Source: Alcaligenes faecalis (lineage in GTDB: Bacteria; Pseudomonadota; Gammaproteobacteria; Burkholderiales; Burkholderiaceae_B). Taken from it: a stretch of 64,000 nt of DNA. A program made the position numbers and the translations under genes. Each line of letters opens with the position of its first letter. Position 1 is the stretch's first letter. The DNA is taken from positions 558,001-622,000 of the forward strand of contig NZ_CP031012.1 of assembly GCF_009497775.1 (NCBI RefSeq), written 5' to 3'. Below are positions 38,107 through 46,176 of this stretch, piece by piece. A model generated the notes under the pieces. That model searched no databases, was not told where the DNA came from, and saw nothing but the letters and a program-made list of their open reading frames with translations.

Positions 38107-38481
38107 ATGCAGCTGCCAGGAGATCGAAAGTACGTAGTAAGCCACGAGTGGGCCAAGGATGAAGACGGTATCGTGCTGGTTGGCATTACCGACTTTGCTC
38201 AGGACCAGTTGGGTGATTTGGTGTTTGTGGGTGACTTCACTCCCGGTACCCGTCTGGCTGCGGGTGCAACGGCGGGCGTGGTGGAATCGGTGAAGGCCGC
38301 TTCCGACATTTACGCACCGGTGGCGGGCGAACTGGTGGAGTTCAACCAGGCTTTGTCCGATGCGCCGCATCTGATCAACGAAGCCCCGTTTGATACCTGG
38401 ATTTTCAAGCTCAAGGCTGACAATCCGGCTGACCTGCAAGGTTTGCTGGATGGCCCGGCTTATGCCGCGGTGGCTGAGTAA
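38107..38481 (+). CDS. gcvH: Glycine cleavage system H protein, without adjacent gcvT/gcvP
   Basis: 124 residues from the ATG at 38107, preceded by GGGAGG at 5 bases; a longer in-frame start at 38083 has no site. The lipoyl lysine is K63 in GVVESVKAASDIYAPVAGE. H protein shuttles the aminomethyl group between P, T and L proteins, and in some bacteria also serves lipoate transfer. The T and P genes are absent from the window and no glycine riboswitch-like sequence precedes the gene. Confidence 0.94.
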   Translation: MQLPGDRKYVVSHEWAKDEDGIVLVGITDFAQDQLGDLVFVGDFTPGTRLAAGATAGVVESVKAASDIYAPVAGELVEFNQALSDAPHLINEAPFDTWIFKLKADNPADLQGLLDGPAYAAVAE

Positions 38482-38544
38482 GTTCAGATATTGAGCTAGC
38501 AAGAATACGCGGTGGCTCAGCCTGATCCAGGCGGGTTGATCGTT

Positions 38545-38587
38545 AAAAAGGCCTGAGTCCGTGAAATCGGATTCAGGCCTTTTATTT
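38545..38587 (+). terminator. Intrinsic terminator after gcvH
   Basis: Stem AAAAGGCCTGA-TCCG against CGGA-TCAGGCCTTTT (38545-38583) with one mismatch and a 6-base loop, followed by TTTATTT. It lies 64 bases past the gcvH stop. Confidence 0.85.
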
Positions 38588-38809
38588 GGCTTTGGGCAGG
38601 GTCAGGTGGCTGCGTGACGCAAGTCGCCGGGCTCCTGCTGGAGAACCTGAAGCTCAGCCCACTGTCGGGGCTAAGTTTTCCTTGCTGTTGATCTCTGTGC
38701 TGATGGAGTGCCGGCGTTGTTCAATATCAAAGCTCTGGCCCTGGCGCATTGACGTAGAGTTCGTGTACCGCAGGGTAGGTAAGCTCAAGCCCCCTGTTTT
38801 GCAGCTCTC
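38588..38809. other. Intergenic region between gcvH and folA
   Basis: Rest of a 328-base gap between convergent genes gcvH and folA. After the gcvH terminator I see no further gene and no clear terminator for the folA operon. Confidence 0.6.
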
Positions 38810-39307
38810 TTAACTATTGCGGCGACGATACGTCACGTAATCGTAAGTGAAGCCATTTTCCTCGGGCTGGGGCAGGCGTTCAACTTCTTCCCATTCGCCC
38901 GCAGGCAAGGCTGGAAAGAAGGTGTCACCGTCTACATCGGCCTTGATCTCTGTTGCAATCAGTTCCTGTGCCACCGGGAGGGCCAGACGGAACAGTTGCT
39001 CACCACCAATCACGCAAGCAGTTTCAAAGCCGGGGCAGGCTGCCAGGGCATCGTCCAGATTGCTGAATACCTGTGCTCCTTCAGCCTGATAATCCGCATT
39101 GCGGCTGATCACCAGATTCGGACGGCCAGGCAAAGGACGGCCCAGCGACTCCCAGGTCTTGCGACCCATGATGATGGGCAAACCCATGGTCACGCGTTTG
39201 AAGTGCTGCAAGTCGGACGGCAGGCGCCAGGGCAGGTCGTTATCCTTGCCTATGCAGCGATTGGCCGCATAGGCAACGACCAGACGAATAAAAGGGGTGG
39301 AACTCAT
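38810..39307 (-). CDS. folA: Dihydrofolate reductase
   Basis: 165 residues. Motifs: [33 protein letters not shown] at the N-terminus (with the proton-relay Asp position), [24 protein letters not shown] for NADPH and [14 protein letters not shown]. It regenerates tetrahydrofolate used up by ThyA. The start overlaps the thyA stop in an ATGA arrangement. Confidence 0.97.
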   Translation of the reverse strand: MSSTPFIRLVVAYAANRCIGKDNDLPWRLPSDLQHFKRVTMGLPIIMGRKTWESLGRPLPGRPNLVISRNADYQAEGAQVFSNLDDALAACPGFETACVIGGEQLFRLALPVAQELIATEIKADVDGDTFFPALPAGEWEEVERLPQPEENGFTYDYVTYRRRNS

Positions 39308-40104
39308 ACGGCAACAGGCGCCTTGATATGGGGGTGAGGATCGTAGTCGGTGATTTCGAAGTCTTCGTACTCGTAATCAAACAGACTGGCGGGTTTGCGC
39401 TTGATCGTCAGCTTGGGGTAGGGGCGCGGCTCACGCGACAGCTGCAATTCGGCTTGCTCGAAGTGGTTGGAATACAGGTGGCAGTCGCCGCCTGTCCAGA
39501 TGAAGTCACCCACTTCCAGATCACATTGCTGGGCCATCATGTGGGTCAGCAAGGCGTAGCTGGCGATATTGAAGGGCACACCCAGGAAAATATCCGCACT
39601 GCGCTGGTAGAGCTGGCAGGAGAGCTTGCCGTCGGCCACATAGAACTGGAACAGAGCGTGGCAAGGGGGCAGAGCCATCTGGCCCACATCCGCCACGTTC
39701 CAGGCCGAGACGATCAGGCGACGCGAGTCTGGATTCTTGCGAATCTGCTCCACCAACTGGCTGATCTGGTCGATGTGACGGCCATCGGGCGTAGGCCACG
39801 AGCGCCATTGCACGCCGTAGACGGGGCCCAGATTGCCGTTCTCGTCGGCCCATTCGTCCCAGATGGAGACGCCACGCTCTTGCAGCCAACGTACATTGGA
39901 CTCGCCACGCAAGAACCACAGCAGCTCAATAAAGATGCTGCGGGTGTGCAGCTTCTTGGTCGTGATCAGCGGAAAACCCTGCGACAGATCGAAGCGCATT
40001 TGATGACCAAATACCGAGTTCGTGCCGGTACCTGTGCGGTCCCCTTTGGGAGTGCCTTGGGTGTAGACCAGGCGCAGCAGGTCTTCGTAGGGGTAGAGGG
40101 ACAT
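39304..40104 (-). CDS. thyA: Thymidylate synthase
   Basis: 266 residues from the ATG at 40104 ([10 protein letters not shown]), the standard length; the frame runs upstream to 40296 through the OsmC gene and that part is not Thy[12 protein letters not shown] (23-33), catalytic C148 in [13 protein letters not shown] and the dUMP-binding [20 protein letters not shown] are intact. It makes dTMP from dUMP. Overlaps folA and follows the OsmC gene by 7 bases; the three are one operon. Confidence 0.97.
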   Translation of the reverse strand: MSLYPYEDLLRLVYTQGTPKGDRTGTGTNSVFGHQMRFDLSQGFPLITTKKLHTRSIFIELLWFLRGESNVRWLQERGVSIWDEWADENGNLGPVYGVQWRSWPTPDGRHIDQISQLVEQIRKNPDSRRLIVSAWNVADVGQMALPPCHALFQFYVADGKLSCQLYQRSADIFLGVPFNIASYALLTHMMAQQCDLEVGDFIWTGGDCHLYSNHFEQAELQLSREPRPYPKLTIKRKPASLFDYEYEDFEITDYDPHPHIKAPVAV

Positions 40105-40111
40105 GGTGGCC

Positions 40112-40534
40112 TCAGGCTTGCTGAATGTCGACGGAATAGGTGATCTCGGCGGTTTTGCCCAGCATGGCCGAAGCGGAGCAGTACTTGTCGTGCGACAGTT
40201 GTACGGCGCGCTCAACGGCGGCTTGGGGCAGGTCCTTGCCAGTGACCACAAAAGTGAAGTGAATCTTGGTGAAGACTTTGGGGTCGGTGTCGGCACGTTC
40301 AGCCATCAGCTTGACCTGGCAGCCGGTAATGGCGTGACGACCGCGCTTGAGAATCAGCACCACGTCGTACGCTGCGCAGCCACCTGCGCCGGTCAGCAGC
40401 ATTTCCATGGGGCGTGGGGCCAGATTATTGCCGCCACCTTCGGGTGCACCGTCCATGGCCGTCACATGACCACTGCCTGTACGGGCAACGAACAACATTC
40501 CGTCTTTGCCGCCCCAGTCGATTGTGCATTCCAT
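40112..40534 (-). CDS. OsmC/YhfA-family protein
   Basis: 140 residues from the ATG at 40534 (AAAGGAA 6 bases upstream). The conserved cysteine is C53 in [17 protein letters not shown], a YhfA-like signature; OsmC/Ohr relatives reduce peroxides with a Cys pair, but YhfA-type members keep one clear cysteine and their role is unsettled. A second cysteine, C72, lies in ITGCQVKL. First gene of the operon with thyA and folA, an odd partner for thymidylate synthesis. Confidence 0.88.
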   Translation of the reverse strand: MECTIDWGGKDGMLFVARTGSGHVTAMDGAPEGGGNNLAPRPMEMLLTGAGGCAAYDVVLILKRGRHAITGCQVKLMAERADTDPKVFTKIHFTFVVTGKDLPQAAVERAVQLSHDKYCSASAMLGKTAEITYSVDIQQA

Positions 40535-40870
40535 ATGAATTCCTTTGTTTGCAGTGCGAGCCAAGACTCGTCAGTAGATTGATAGCGGTGATTGTACTTT
40601 TTGATGGGGCCTGTGTCGCGCCCGGATGGAAACCAGGTTTAGCGTGATTTGATGCGGATCTTTGCAGCTTTATTGCTAATTGAAATGTGGGGCCCGGATG
40701 CGGGCCTTGTTACTTCTGAGCGCAGCTTATTGTGGCCGGTGTTGTGTCCGTATACGAAATTCCATATAGACAAATCGGAGCAGAACCACACTCTTTGTAA
40801 GATTTAGACTGGTTTTGTTGATTGTCCTAGGATAAACTTCGGAGCGGTACACGGCATTTTGAAACAGATA
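40535..40870. other. Intergenic region between the OsmC operon and the oxidase operon
   Basis: Divergent region without a recognisable gene. It contains the promoter of OsmC-thyA-folA. A partial match to the FNR/Anr site (TTGAT-N4-ATCTT, 40649-40662) is present but far from the promoter seen at 40871-40899. Confidence 0.55.
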
Positions 40871-40899
40871 TGTCACACGGGTTTACCCGCGCCTATAAT
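40871..40899 (+). promoter_or_regulatory. Likely promoter of the cbb3-type oxidase operon
   Basis: A consensus TATAAT at 40894-40899 with TGTCAC at 40871-40876 (17-base spacer). The -35 match is weak, which suggests an activator; CGGGT-TT-ACCCG forms a small palindrome within the spacer. It would give a leader of about 220 bases before the GTG at 41128. Confidence 0.55.
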
Positions 40900-40905
40900 G
40901 TCTGT

Positions 40906-41127
40906 CGCCCCTATACCAAAAAATGTCGTGCCCGTATTTGTTCTTTCTCAATAAACCCTGCTTTCCATGGGGGCTTTATTCAGACGTAACAAGCGGGTGT
41001 TTTAACATGACGGCTCTCGCGACCTAGGCAGTCGCAGATTTTTTGCGTCCATGCTCTTTCGATCTGCGACGCGTCAAGGTGCCGCCGAGCTGCTTGGCAG
41101 CTTCACATTAACCAGGCCTGGATCATT
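40906..41127 (+). other. Structured leader of the oxidase operon
   Basis: About 220 bases with two clear inverted repeats: GTCGCAGAT (41031-41039) / ATCTGCGAC (41062-41070), perfect 9 bp with 22-base loop, and GAGCTGC (41087-41093) / GCAGCTT (41097-41103) with a 3-base loop ending 24 bases before the start codon. A tiny frame MTALAT follows an ATG near 41008. No known riboswitch is recognised. Confidence 0.45.
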
Positions 41128-42783
41128 GTGAATACCGTTTCAATACTGCTACTAGCTTTCATATTGTCCGTTACAGGACTCTTTGTTTTCATCTGGTCGT
41201 TACGCCGTAACTTCTTTGACCACAGCCCCGCTGCTTCGCGAGAGATCTTCTCCAAAGGCGAAATCGGGCAGGTAGATGACCCCTCCGCCACCCCTGAACA
41301 ACGTCAGGCACTTCAAGAAGAAATGGGTCGCAAGACAATTTCTGCTGAAGATCGTCAGGCGCTGAGCCTTGAACTGGCAGAACGCGTGGAAGCCGACCGT
41401 TCCTCCGCCAAGGTCACGTTCATTTTGCTGGCCTGTTCGGTCTTGTGGCTGATTTTCGCCTCGACCGCAGGTCTGATCAGCTCGATCAAGCTGCACGATC
41501 CCGAATTCTTGACACAACACGCCTGGATGACGTTTGGTCGCATGCGTACGCTGCACCTGAACGGTGTGGCTTATGGCTGGGCGCCAATGGCCGCTTTCGG
41601 CGTTGCCATGTGGATGCTGCCTCGTTTGCTCAAGACTCCCCTGATCGGTGCGCGTTATGCCATCGCAGGCGGGATCTTGTGGAATATTGGTCTGGCTATC
41701 GGTCTGACATGTATCGCGATGGGTATCACCGACGGTATGGAATGGCTGGAAATGCCCTGGCAGGTTGATATCCTGATGGTTATCGGTGGTGCCCTGGCTG
41801 CCTTGCCTTTGGTCTTCACCTTGCAGAACCGTCGTGCTCACCACCTGTATGTGTCGGTGTGGTACATGGGCGCCGCCCTGTTCTGGTTCCCCATCCTGTT
41901 CCTGGTCGGCAACCTGCCTGCCGTGCACGTGGGTGTTGAACAAGCAACCATGAACTGGTGGTTTGGCCACAACGTGCTGGGTCTGTTCTACACCCCGATG
42001 GCTCTGGCTTCGGTGTACTACTTCCTGCCGAAAATCATTGGTCAGCCTATCAGCTCCTACAACCTGTCTCTGGTGGGTTTCTGGGGTCTGGCATTTTTCT
42101 ACGGTCAGGTCGGTGGTCACCACCTGGTCGGCGGCCCTGTGCCGCAGTGGATGGTTACCCTGTCCATCGTGCAAAGCATGATGATGATCATCCCTGTGCT
42201 GGCTTTCTCGATCAACCAGCACTACACCATGAAGGGTCACTTCCGTACCCTGATTCACTCGCCCACCCTGCGCTTTATCGTGCTGGGCGGCATGATGTAC
42301 ACCGTCAGCTCCATTCAAGGTTCTTTTGAAGCGCTGCGCAGCATCAACACGATTACCCACTTCACGCACTTTACGGTTGCCCACGCCCACATCGGCTTGT
42401 ACGGCTTCTTTACCATCGTGATGTTCGGTGCCATCTACTACGTGATGCCACGTGTGATGTCCTGGGAATGGCCTTACCCCAAACTGATCTCCCTGCACTT
42501 CTGGCTGGTTGTGGTCGGTTTCTCCATCTACGCCATTGGTCTGAGCATTGGCGGCTGGCTGCAAGGTCTGGCCATGCTGGACCCTGCTAAAACCTTCATG
42601 GAGTCGGTGTTTGTCACGATGCCGTACCTGAAGTCGCGTTCTGTCGGTGGTGGTTTGATGACTCTGGGTCACCTTGTGTTTGCCTTCCACTTTGTGGCAA
42701 TGGCTTTGCGCTATGGCAGCCGTCGTATTGGTCCAGCCCTGTTTCACCAGCGCTCGGCAACTCGCAATGTAGTGGAGGCATGA
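41128..42783 (+). CDS. ccoN: cbb3-type cytochrome c oxidase catalytic subunit with CcoS-like N-terminal extension
   Basis: 551 residues starting at GTG. Residues 95-545 are a CcoN-type heme-copper subunit: H143 (low-spin heme), CuB ligands H281 (WWFGHN) and H331/H332 (GGHHLVGG), heme ligands in the VAHAH motif (H419, H421), and Y325, six residues before the HH pair, in the place of the cross-linked tyrosine of cbb3 oxidases. Residues 1-50 (one membrane helix, then FIWSLRRNFFDHSPAASREIF) resemble the small maturation protein CcoS, joined by an acidic linker of about 45 residues. A functional oxidase rather than NO reductase is supported by the tyrosine. Confidence 0.9.
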   Translation: MNTVSILLLAFILSVTGLFVFIWSLRRNFFDHSPAASREIFSKGEIGQVDDPSATPEQRQALQEEMGRKTISAEDRQALSLELAERVEADRSSAKVTFILLACSVLWLIFASTAGLISSIKLHDPEFLTQHAWMTFGRMRTLHLNGVAYGWAPMAAFGVAMWMLPRLLKTPLIGARYAIAGGILWNIGLAIGLTCIAMGITDGMEWLEMPWQVDILMVIGGALAALPLVFTLQNRRAHHLYVSVWYMGAALFWFPILFLVGNLPAVHVGVEQATMNWWFGHNVLGLFYTPMALASVYYFLPKIIGQPISSYNLSLVGFWGLAFFYGQVGGHHLVGGPVPQWMVTLSIVQSMMMIIPVLAFSINQHYTMKGHFRTLIHSPTLRFIVLGGMMYTVSSIQGSFEALRSINTITHFTHFTVAHAHIGLYGFFTIVMFGAIYYVMPRVMSWEWPYPKLISLHFWLVVVGFSIYAIGLSIGGWLQGLAMLDPAKTFMESVFVTMPYLKSRSVGGGLMTLGHLVFAFHFVAMALRYGSRRIGPALFHQRSATRNVVEA

Positions 42784-42790
42784 TTTAGTC

Positions 42791-43381
42791 ATGGAAAGCG
42801 AATACAAACTATTGGGCGGCGCCATGGTGACGCTGGCCCTGGCCACATCGGCTCTGGTCGTTGTCCCTTACCTGCAAGTCAAGAAGGTGGAGCCCTCTCC
42901 AGGGCTCAAGCCTTACACCGAGGTGCAACTGCGCGGCCGTCAGCAATACATTGATATGGGCTGTGTCTACTGTCACTCGCAGCAGCCACGTAGCCAGAAT
43001 CAGGCTCCTGACTTCCAGCGTGGCTGGGGTCGTGCGTCGGTAGCAGGCGACTACTTCTACGACACACCACACTTGCTCGGCACCATGCGTACCGGTCCTG
43101 ACTTGCTCAATATTGGTGCTCGTCAGCCTAGCGTGGACTGGCATCTGGGTCACTTGTATCAGCCTCGTGCTTACACCCCTGGCAGCAATATGCCTTCTTA
43201 CCCCTTCATGTTCGAGCTCAAGGACAAGGCAGAGGAAGGCGACAAGGTTGTCAACTTGCCTGGTGATTTCGCACCGGAAGGCAAGGTGGTTGTGGCCAAG
43301 CAAGAGGCCCTGGACCTGGTTCAATACCTGTTGGCGCTGGATCGTACGTATCCCGTATCGCCAGCCAGCGTTATCAAATAA
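42791..43381 (+). CDS. ccoO: cbb3-type oxidase monoheme subunit CcoO (FixO)
   Basis: 196 residues: an N-terminal anchor (about 8-27) and one c-type heme site C58-V-Y-C61-H62 (GCVYCHSQ), as in CcoO. SVAGDYFYDTPHLLGTMRTGPDLLNIG and SNMPSYPF (axial methionine region) match the family. It passes electrons to CcoN. Starts 7 bases after the ccoN stop, with GGAGG at the end of ccoN as a possible site. Confidence 0.95.
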   Translation: MESEYKLLGGAMVTLALATSALVVVPYLQVKKVEPSPGLKPYTEVQLRGRQQYIDMGCVYCHSQQPRSQNQAPDFQRGWGRASVAGDYFYDTPHLLGTMRTGPDLLNIGARQPSVDWHLGHLYQPRAYTPGSNMPSYPFMFELKDKAEEGDKVVNLPGDFAPEGKVVVAKQEALDLVQYLLALDRTYPVSPASVIK

Positions 43382-43436
43382 ACAGGCATTGCTGAGCTAG
43401 CGCGCCCCGCAGGGCGGGGCGCCTCGGAGAATTAGA

Positions 43437-44024
43437 ATGAGCGACAATCGTAAATATGAAGCACAGCTGCGTGAGCATTCCGATCCGGAAGAAAACGTAG
43501 CACCGATCCCTTGGGTGGTTCTGCTGATCATTGCAGGTCTGTTCCTGTGGGGCATCTACTATATTTTCAGCAGTGACCTGAGCCATGACGCAACCGTGGG
43601 CGACAACCGTATCGTTGCCGACTTCGAATTGCCAGAAGGCGCCGTAGACGGTCATCAACTGTTCGTAGCCCAATGTGCTGCCTGTCACCAGGCAACGGGT
43701 GCCGGTGTTCCAGGCGTGTTTCCTCCACTGGTAGGTTCCGAGTGGGTGCTGCGCAAACCTGAAGTTTTGGTCCAGATCATGCTGCACGGTATTACCGGCG
43801 AGATCACGGTCAAGGGTAATAAGTACAATGGTGCGATGCCCGAGTTCCGCGAGAAGTTCAACGACGAGGAATTGACGGCCGTTGTTAATTACCTGCGTAC
43901 AGAGTTGGGCGGCAATAGCGCCGATCCTGTGGACGTGGCCTTTGTCAAAGCCGAACGTGAAAAAACAGCTGATAAAACCGATCATTGGAATGGGGACGCC
44001 GACCTGGCTCCCATGGAAGAGTAA
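43437..44024 (+). CDS. Membrane-anchored monoheme cytochrome c in the CcoP position
   Basis: 195 residues: acidic N-terminus, a helix (about 24-45, PWVVLLIIAGLFLWGIYYIF), and a single heme c site C80-A-A-C83-H84 with a likely axial methionine in YNGAMPEF (about 140). Canonical CcoP has two heme domains and about 300 residues, so this is either a shortened CcoP or a different cytochrome recruited to the complex. GGAGA lies 7 bases before the ATG. The tail ends in an acidic DLAPMEE. Confidence 0.88.
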   Translation: MSDNRKYEAQLREHSDPEENVAPIPWVVLLIIAGLFLWGIYYIFSSDLSHDATVGDNRIVADFELPEGAVDGHQLFVAQCAACHQATGAGVPGVFPPLVGSEWVLRKPEVLVQIMLHGITGEITVKGNKYNGAMPEFREKFNDEELTAVVNYLRTELGGNSADPVDVAFVKAEREKTADKTDHWNGDADLAPMEE

Positions 44025-44045
44025 GACTGAAATGATGGGCCAGCG

Positions 44046-44681
44046 ATGAGACTATTTATAAGTATTCTCCTGGTTTTCGCCCTGGGTATTGGGGCACTGG
44101 CCCATTTGACGCAAGGGTTCTCCGCCCTGACAGCCGAGACGGCCCGTCGCAATGATGTTGCCGCCTCGCCGCGTCTGATCTCCGATGTCGAAGTACTGCT
44201 CCCTGCCGGGGGCAGTACCCAGCTAAGTTCCCTGCTGCAAAACGATGGTCGCATTACCATCGTCAATTTCATCTATACCCGCTGCGTCACGCTATGTCTG
44301 GCGATGGGCTCGGAGTATCAGCAACTGCAAAAAGCGATTGTGGACGAAGGCTTGCAGGATCGTATCCGCCTGCTGAGCATCAGTTTCGACCCCACCGATT
44401 CGCCTGATCACCTGCGTCGTTACAGCAAAACCATGAAGGCCAACCCGGACGTCTGGCAATTTGTCACCATGATGCCCGGCGAACAGCGCCAGCGTGTGCT
44501 GGATGATTTTGGTATCGTCGTCATTCCCGCCCCTTTTGATGAGTACGAGCACAACGCGGCTTATCACGTTGTCAGCGCCGAACCGCGGCTGGGTCGCATT
44601 GTGGATTACGGTGAACCCATGTTGGCCCTGGCCTATGCCAAGCGTGCCCTTGAAGATCTGGACAAGAAGGGAGCGATGTAA
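44046..44681 (+). CDS. SCO1/SenC family copper chaperone
   Basis: 211 residues: an N-terminal helix (3-20) and a thioredoxin-like domain with the copper motif C80-V-T-L-C84 and a candidate third ligand at H169 (DEYEHNAAYH; H174 nearby). Sco proteins deliver copper or reduce cysteines for oxidase assembly, normally for CuA of aa3-type enzymes; some serve CuB of cbb3 oxidases. Here no CuA subunit is present, so a CuB role is inferred. Its stop overlaps the next start (TAATG). Confidence 0.9.
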   Translation: MRLFISILLVFALGIGALAHLTQGFSALTAETARRNDVAASPRLISDVEVLLPAGGSTQLSSLLQNDGRITIVNFIYTRCVTLCLAMGSEYQQLQKAIVDEGLQDRIRLLSISFDPTDSPDHLRRYSKTMKANPDVWQFVTMMPGEQRQRVLDDFGIVVIPAPFDEYEHNAAYHVVSAEPRLGRIVDYGEPMLALAYAKRALEDLDKKGAM

Positions 44682-45316
44682 TGTCTTTAAAACGTGTCGT
44701 CGAATCCCCTAAAGTACGTCCCTATTTTGGTAGTGCCCTGGCTCTGGTGGCGGCTTTGCTGTTTGCCGCTGCGGCTTTCTGGGATCGGCCTTTGACGGCC
44801 TCCATGAGCCTGCACATGCTGGTGCATATTCCCTTGTTGGTCCTGTCGGGCATTACCTTGCAGTTGGCCTTGCGCTACCAGGGCGTAGGCCGTTCGGCTG
44901 CCATCCAGTCCTTGCTGCGCCCGTATTACGCCCTGAATGAATATGGTTTGCCCGGCCTGATCATGGTCAGCTTTGCCGCGGCTTACTGGATGGTTCCCAA
45001 AGCACTGGACGATGTGCTGGTGTCGCCTCCCATGGCCACCGCCAAATATATTGGTCTGGTTTTGATGGGCATGTTGTTCATGGAGTCCTGGCGACGCGCC
45101 CACCTGGTGTTTCGCCTGTTCTTCTTCGGTAACTTCAGTTGGATGATGGCCATTGTTGGTTTGCTGTATTACGACAATCCGGTTCGGCTCTGTAATTTCT
45201 ATCTACAGTCTGACCAAGAGATTGCCGGCATAGGCCTGGTTATCATGGCTTGTGTGCTGCCATTGCTGTGGCTCTTGTCTGAGAGCAAGGCAGTGATCGC
45301 CTTTTTGCGGCAATAA
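44681..45316 (+). CDS. Polytopic membrane protein, CtaG-like
   Basis: 211 residues with about six hydrophobic segments. The motif SLHMLVHIPLLVLSG (residues 43-57, H45 and H49) and the position after a Sco gene recall the CtaG family of caa3-oxidase assembly proteins, but similarity is weak by eye. ALDDVLVSPPMATAKY and DNPVRLCNFYLQSDQ (near 160-175) are other recognisable patches. Probably involved in copper delivery or assembly of this oxidase. Could also be an unrelated membrane protein. Confidence 0.65.
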   Translation: MSLKRVVESPKVRPYFGSALALVAALLFAAAAFWDRPLTASMSLHMLVHIPLLVLSGITLQLALRYQGVGRSAAIQSLLRPYYALNEYGLPGLIMVSFAAAYWMVPKALDDVLVSPPMATAKYIGLVLMGMLFMESWRRAHLVFRLFFFGNFSWMMAIVGLLYYDNPVRLCNFYLQSDQEIAGIGLVIMACVLPLLWLLSESKAVIAFLRQ

Positions 45317-45347
45317 TACCCATCCATTTTGTTTTGCAGGTGTCCTC

Positions 45348-46016
45348 ATGAGCCATACCGTTTCCAACAGCGATACCCGTCTGTACCGGCGCAACAGCTT
45401 TTTTGACCAGATTCTGAGCGAGACGAATCGGGCCCTGGAAGTATTGGGACGTTCGGCACGCGCGTCGCGCCCGAATCCCGCGGGCAAGGAAGTGTCCGAG
45501 ATCACGGCTGACGAAGCCCGCCATGCTGCCGGCCTGATGCGTGTGAACCATGTGGGCGAGATTTGCGCCCAGGCCTTGTACCGTAGCCAGGCCATGCTGT
45601 GCAAAGATCCCCAGGCAACCGAAGTGCTGCTGCAAGCGGCCCAGGAAGAGGTGGATCACCTGTCCTGGTGCGATGACCGTCTGCGCGAGCTGGACAGCCG
45701 CCCCAGCGTGTTCAACCCCTTGTGGTACGTCGGCTCCTTCGCCTTGGGTTTGCTCGCCAGCCGGGCAGGGGTGCCGTACAACCTGGGCTTTATGGCCGAG
45801 ACCGAACGTCAGGTTGAAGAGCACCTGGAAAGCCATCTGGAGTCCTTGCCTGCCAGCGACAATCGCTCGCGCCGCATTGTGGAAAAAATGCGCGATGACG
45901 AGATTGAGCATCGTCGTACTGCCGAGAATCATGGCGCCGTAGGTTTGCCGCCACCCGTCAAAACCTTGATGCGCATGATGTCCAAAGTCATGACGACGAC
46001 GGCTTATCGCTTGTAA
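45348..46016 (+). CDS. coq7: Demethoxyubiquinone hydroxylase Coq7
   Basis: 222 residues, di-iron carboxylate protein that makes the last-but-one ring hydroxylation of ubiquinone. The iron ligands are spread over LMRVNHVGEICAQALYRSQA, EEVDHLSWCDDRL, ETERQVEEHLESHL and RDDEIEHRRTAENHGA. Located 31 bases after the CtaG-like gene, so it may share the oxidase transcript, linking quinone and oxidase supply. Common in Alcaligenaceae and Burkholderiales. Confidence 0.95.
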   Translation: MSHTVSNSDTRLYRRNSFFDQILSETNRALEVLGRSARASRPNPAGKEVSEITADEARHAAGLMRVNHVGEICAQALYRSQAMLCKDPQATEVLLQAAQEEVDHLSWCDDRLRELDSRPSVFNPLWYVGSFALGLLASRAGVPYNLGFMAETERQVEEHLESHLESLPASDNRSRRIVEKMRDDEIEHRRTAENHGAVGLPPPVKTLMRMMSKVMTTTAYRL

Positions 46017-46078
46017 TTACTTTGCTTGAGCCAGTCGCTGTAGCTTGCTGCTGGTTCTTGAGCTTTATGCGACTGACG

Positions 46079-46109
46079 AAAAAACGGGCCAATCATTGGC
46101 CCGTTTTTG
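46079..46109. terminator. Bidirectional terminator after coq7
   Basis: Stem AAAAAACGGGCCAAT / ATTGGCCCGTTTTT with one loop base; A-run before, T-run after. Serves coq7 on plus and the autotransporter gene on minus, whose stop is 68 bases away. Confidence 0.88.
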
Positions 46110-46176
46110 TTGTGCAGGATCAGAAATAGCAGGGTGCAGAAGCTGCACCCTTTTGCGCCCAAATCATAGAGCAAAA

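Noticed and set aside
40649..40662. Possible FNR/Anr site TTGAT-N4-ATCTT before the oxidase operon
   Set aside because: Only 8 of 10 consensus bases match and it lies more than 200 bases from the visible promoter.
41128..45316. Nitric oxide reductase operon
   Set aside because: The catalytic subunit keeps the tyrosine six residues before the HH pair and the CuB histidines of cbb3 oxidases, and CcoO follows.
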